From the NCBI GenBank assembly GCA_049999765.1, contig JBNGIQ010007867.1, forward strand, positions 21,740 through 44,804: 23,065 nt of DNA. Direction: 5' to 3'. The stretch comes from Phaeoceros laevis. Taxonomy: Eukaryota; Anthocerotophyta; Anthocerotopsida; Notothyladales. The translations under genes were made by a program, and so were the position numbers. Below, piece after piece: positions 20,281-23,065 of this stretch (position 1 is the stretch's first letter; every line of letters begins with the position of its first letter). The notes beneath the pieces are model-generated. The model was not told the DNA's origin, did not search any database, and saw only the letters and a program-made list of their open reading frames with translations.

Positions 20281-20406
20281 GATGGGGTCATTTTGTCGAG
20301 GGTTGTGCCCATACCAGGAAATTTATTCATTCCTCTAGGAGGGGATGGGGTCATTTTGTCAAGGGTCGTGCCCAGACCGGGAAATTTATTCATTCATCTA
20401 TGAGGC
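20281..20406. repeat. Tandem 63-bp repeat (2 copies)
   Basis: Both units begin GATGGGGTCATTTTGTC (20281 and 20344) and contain GAAATTTATTCATTC. They differ at a handful of bases. No gene is associated. Confidence 0.9.
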
Positions 20407-21199
20407 GATGCTAGTGTTCACACGGGTGACTAACCTTTATGTCTCCATGTGGTTTTCGATTAGTAAAGCACGCAAATGCGCACCTTCACCTTTGTGCACA
20501 TTGCACATGGGAAACCTACACTCCATTATCTTTACTTGTTACCCTAGGGAGGAGAGAAATTAACAACACTTACAGAGCTGTAACAAGTAGAGGCAATGAC
20601 GCTTAAAATTTATTTTATTATTTAAATAAGTGATTATATATTAATATAGTAATTATCCAATTAGCGGCCTATGTAGTCGTAAAATACTGTGTGATATGAG
20701 CTTGCCTATGTAGTCGTAAAATACTGTGTGATATGAGCTTGCCGTGCAGACTTCAAATGATGAAACTCCGCGGCTCGTTCCAATTGTCGGAGAAGCTTGA
20801 GCGTTTAGCATTATGAGGGCGTTGCACCATATACAAGTTCACACACTCAATTGCAACAATTAAATCTTAGTTAAGAGTGTGGCTCCCAAGGTTGTGTTTT
20901 GACCTTCAAGCCTATGGCTCAAGCATAAGTCAAGTATAAGTCAAGGTCAAGTGTTTTGACCTTCAAGCATAAGTATAGTTATACCCGTCCACTAGTTATT
21001 CCCCTTATAATTACCTATAATAACATTTACAGGAGCATATTTCCACATAAGGGTTTTGAACTTGAGTAACAAATAATACTTACCAAGTGTTCGCATTACT
21101 TACCAAGTGTTCCTTAATGCGAAGCAGCCAGCCCGGTAACGAAAATAAAAATAGAGAGGGTCGACTGTATTGAGGCTATCCAATTGTACCATTAACTGC
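20407..21199. other. AT-rich spacer
   Basis: Contains the perfect 37-bp repeat, a short repeated CTTACCAAGTGTTC near 21080-21112 and CAAGCATAAGT-type repeats near 20908-20975. No gene was recognised. Confidence 0.55.
20667..20740. repeat. Perfect tandem 37-bp repeat (2 copies)
   Basis: The unit starting GCCTATGTAGTCGTAAAATA occupies 20667-20703 and is repeated without change at 20704-20740, so the duplication is recent. Confidence 0.95.
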
Positions 21200-21460
21200 G
21201 CAGGTCAGGTTCGGAGCCGGATGATCGCATTTTTGTCGCTGCCCTGCAAGCTTGTGCAAGAGCGGACGATGTGCAATCTGGCAGGCCGGTCCACGCTGCT
21301 GTGTTGGAGAGTGCAGTCAGCCTGACTCTTTTGTTTGCACCTGCATTGTGGACATGTATGCAAAATGTGGCCAGTTGGAAGATGCACGCGAAGCGTTTGA
21401 CAGTCTGTCCACGAGAAATGCGGTAACATGGAACGATATGATAAACGGCTACACATCGGG
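21200..21460 (+). pseudogene. PPR gene fragment (plus strand)
   Basis: One frame reads PDDRIFVAALQACARADDVQ and then SGRPVHAAVLES, matching VFVAALQACA...SGRKVHSDVLHSG of the PPR copies. After a one-base frame change it continues DSFVCTCIVDMYAKCGQLED and NAVTWNDMINGYT. Similarity to the three main copies is clearly lower than among themselves, so it comes from another member or is older. It lacks a start, most repeats and any C-terminal domain. Confidence 0.85.
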
Positions 21461-21487
21461 ACCTCGCTTCCACCCGATACCCGATAC

Positions 21488-21572
21488 ATTGCAAATTGCA
21501 GGCTACTTTTCGGCCGTGACTAGGGATGCCCAATTTGCAATGCCTACTTTTTGGCCGTGGCAAGGGATGCCC
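21488..21572. repeat. Imperfect tandem repeat of about 41 bp (2 copies)
   Basis: Two neighbouring units share TTGCAA, CTACTTTT, GGCCGTG and AGGGATGCCC, at about 21490-21530 and 21531-21572. They directly follow the PPR fragment. Confidence 0.6.
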
Positions 21573-21904
21573 CGATTAGCATCCCCGCCGACTCCTCGCT
21601 CGGCGCTATAATGGTTTCAAGCCCCCAACCTCCTTCCCCCATTCCTGCCACCTTACCAACCGGGTACCTTCCCAGACTACCTTCATGCGTGCAAACTACG
21701 CATTTTTCCTAGATTTTTACAAATTACCATGACCGAGGACGTTGAGCACGGGTCCCAGCGAAGGGAGGCGCGCCCGACTGTGGCTGCCAGCCCTGTGCTT
21801 TGGCCATATGCCAAGGGAGGCGCCTCCCTCGGGGTGGGTGGTGCAACGGTTTGGCAATTTTCTTCTCGCTCAATGTCTCGACCCTTACAGCTAGAGGATC
21901 CTGC
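21573..21904. other. Spacer between PPR relics
   Basis: No gene was recognised. A perfect 14-bp palindrome GGGAGGCGCCTCCC lies at 21815-21828. Confidence 0.5.
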
Positions 21905-22170
21905 CTAGTACCTAACCTGCCTCGAATTGATGCACACCCTCTTTTCCACCCTTGACATAATCTCGGTGACAGGGTGGCAGGCCATGCTCATCCACTGGTT
22001 TCTGGCAGGGTGCCCAGGACTACATTTCCTTCAAGTTGTCCTCTTTCCACAATCCCTGAATGCAGCTGCCTGCCCTGCTGTAGAGCACCAGCACTTGTAC
22101 AAGCTTTGAGGAGGCAGACATACGTAACCCTGCCTGCTAAATCCATAATTTCCATAACTCCACTCCAAAC
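21905..22170 (-). pseudogene. PPR-DYW relic, internally deleted
   Basis: On the minus strand VTYVCLLKACTSAGALQQGR and QLHSGIVERG match the L repeat of the PPR copies. After a frame change, CHPVTEIMSRVEKRVCI matches the DYW-domain segment CHSSTEIMSRLEQRDIV, followed by TAG at 21905-21907. Everything between one mid-array repeat and the DYW tail is deleted. It is joined upstream to kinase sequence. Confidence 0.8.
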
Positions 22171-22513
22171 TTGCGGTGAGGTGTTGCTGGGAATTTGAAG
22201 TCGTCTACCCTGTAAACCGACAGCACCTACAACCTGCACCAGCCATGGGTCTCAAATTTGTACATCGACACATTTTGTGATAAAAAGGCGTCACACAATG
22301 CTTGAAAACAATTAAGGCACCCGGATGCAGCATTCCGTACAGATAATAAAACAGAAACAGTCATAATGCATGCTTCACCAACCTGCAGCGGACTTGGTCC
22401 ATTCCAAGGCTGCTGGAAAGTTACCAACTCCCACATAACCACCCAAAGCTGTACACATCACACTTCTCAGTCGCCTGTTCATCTCGAAGTACTTCAGGTG
22501 CCATCCACTCCGG
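22165..22513 (-). pseudogene. Raf-like MAPKKK (CTR1/EDR1-type) kinase fragment
   Basis: An exon at 22513-22383 reads [24 protein letters not shown], then after loss of one base [20 protein letters not shown]. This is the activation-segment and subdomain IX region of plant Raf-like kinases. A GT donor follows, and an acceptor precedes a second exon from 22233 reading VVGAVGLQGRRLQIPSNTSP. The exon start just before PEW, after CAG, and the intron position look genuine. The rest of the kinase, including the ATP site and catalytic loop, is absent. Downstream it runs directly into PPR sequence. Confidence 0.82.
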
Positions 22514-22766
22514 CTGTGATGAATGAACAAACAGATCAGCTCAAACAATTTTAGTGCCAAGCTCCAAATTTTGACAGGAATTTCCTTTCACCCTAACAGG
22601 CCCCTGCCCTAAATCAATATGTTCTTCAAATATCCCGGGGTATCCACTGGAAAATGGCCCTGTTCTCCCTTCCAATCAGCTCCCTTTCATTTCAGTTGAG
22701 GAGATTCATCATTCTGTGTTCTGATGGGTGGTGGATCAGTGTCCGCAACCCCTGTCCATGTCTCAT

Positions 22767-22885
22767 TTTGACAGGGATAGAGTTAAGCACGCACATTCAC
22801 CCCAAGAGAAAGACAACAATCTCAGTTTGCCGGGAATAGAGTTAAGCAACACATTCACACCCAAGAGAAAGACAACAATCTCTAG
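22767..22885 (-). repeat. 59-bp tandem repeat in the 3' flank of PPR copy 3
   Basis: Units start at 22767 (TTTGACAGGGATAGAG) and 22826 (TTTGCCGGGAATAGAG). They match the pair behind copy 2 in sequence, order and distance to the stop codon. Confidence 0.85.
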
Positions 22886-22928
22886 CACACACCTGAGCAC
22901 CTGAGCACTGGCTAGATCTTCAGTATTC

Positions 22929-23065
22929 TCACGGTCGACCCTCACAACTGCAACGACCGTTTGCGAATCGGTGCACACGGTACCCATCCCTTACCACAAT
23001 GTCTCTCTGTTCAAGCCTTGACATGATTTCCGTGGAGCTGTGGCAGTCGCTGCACATGCGTAGAT
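22929..23065 (-). CDS. PPR-DYW protein, KP-like type, copy 3 (C-terminal 45 residues only)
   Basis: The minus strand from the window edge reads LRMCSDCHSSTEIMSRLEQ and continues to FANGRCSCEGRP, followed by TGA at 22929-22931. It is nearly identical to the end of copy 2. The terminal GRP is the ending I associate with DYW:KP domains, so this copy seems to show the ancestral end of which copy 2's GRL is a one-codon change (CCG to CTG). The CSDC zinc ligands and the terminal CSC are present. The rest of the gene lies beyond the window, and the 3' flank matches that of copy 2. Confidence 0.85.
   Translation of the reverse strand, partial: LRMCSDCHSSTEIMSRLEQRDIVVRDGYRVHRFANGRCSCEGRP

Overview
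The window is nuclear DNA of a land plant. It holds GT-AG introns of about 100-300 bp, pentatricopeptide-repeat (PPR) genes with a plant RNA-editing C-terminus, and relics of a polyphenol oxidase, a plant MATE transporter, a TM9SF protein and a Raf-like kinase. The PPR C-terminus is not the usual DYW type. It ends in GRP (or GRL in one copy) and lacks the usual PG pair, which matches the DYW:KP class known from hornworts, ferns and some lycophytes. A seed-free plant of one of these groups is therefore likely; I cannot narrow it further. A 100-N gap marks a draft assembly.

Layout. (1) 1-2387, minus: PPR copy 1, open throughout, with its C-terminus outside the window. (2) 2736-4400, plus: decayed TM9SF fragment. 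(3) 4439-6391, minus: MATE transporter pseudogene with many frameshifts. (4) 8158-11483, plus: a 12-exon aromatic amino acid decarboxylase whose coding frame is intact across every junction, but whose start codon is followed by an in-frame stop. (5) 13113-14430, plus: polyphenol oxidase pseudogene without copper-binding domains. (6) 14841-18132, minus: PPR copy 2, nearly complete, interrupted by the gap. (7) 18471-19660: non-autonomous element with roughly 190-bp terminal inverted repeats, carrying a 5S rRNA-like unit. (8) 19748-20202: a MITE. (9) 20203-21200: AT-rich spacer with tandem repeats. (10) 21200-22513: relics of PPR genes and of a CTR1/EDR1-type kinase, partly joined to each other. 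(11) 22929-23065, minus: the 3' end of PPR copy 3.

The three PPR copies lie in the same orientation and form a dispersed tandem family encoding probable organellar RNA-editing factors. Copies 1 and 2 differ mainly in the number and order of internal repeat units. The decarboxylase keeps all its catalytic residues and carries the serine associated with tyrosine/DOPA preference in angiosperm enzymes. It is the only non-PPR gene here that may still be functional. Most of the remaining sequence is a gene graveyard between PPR duplicates.
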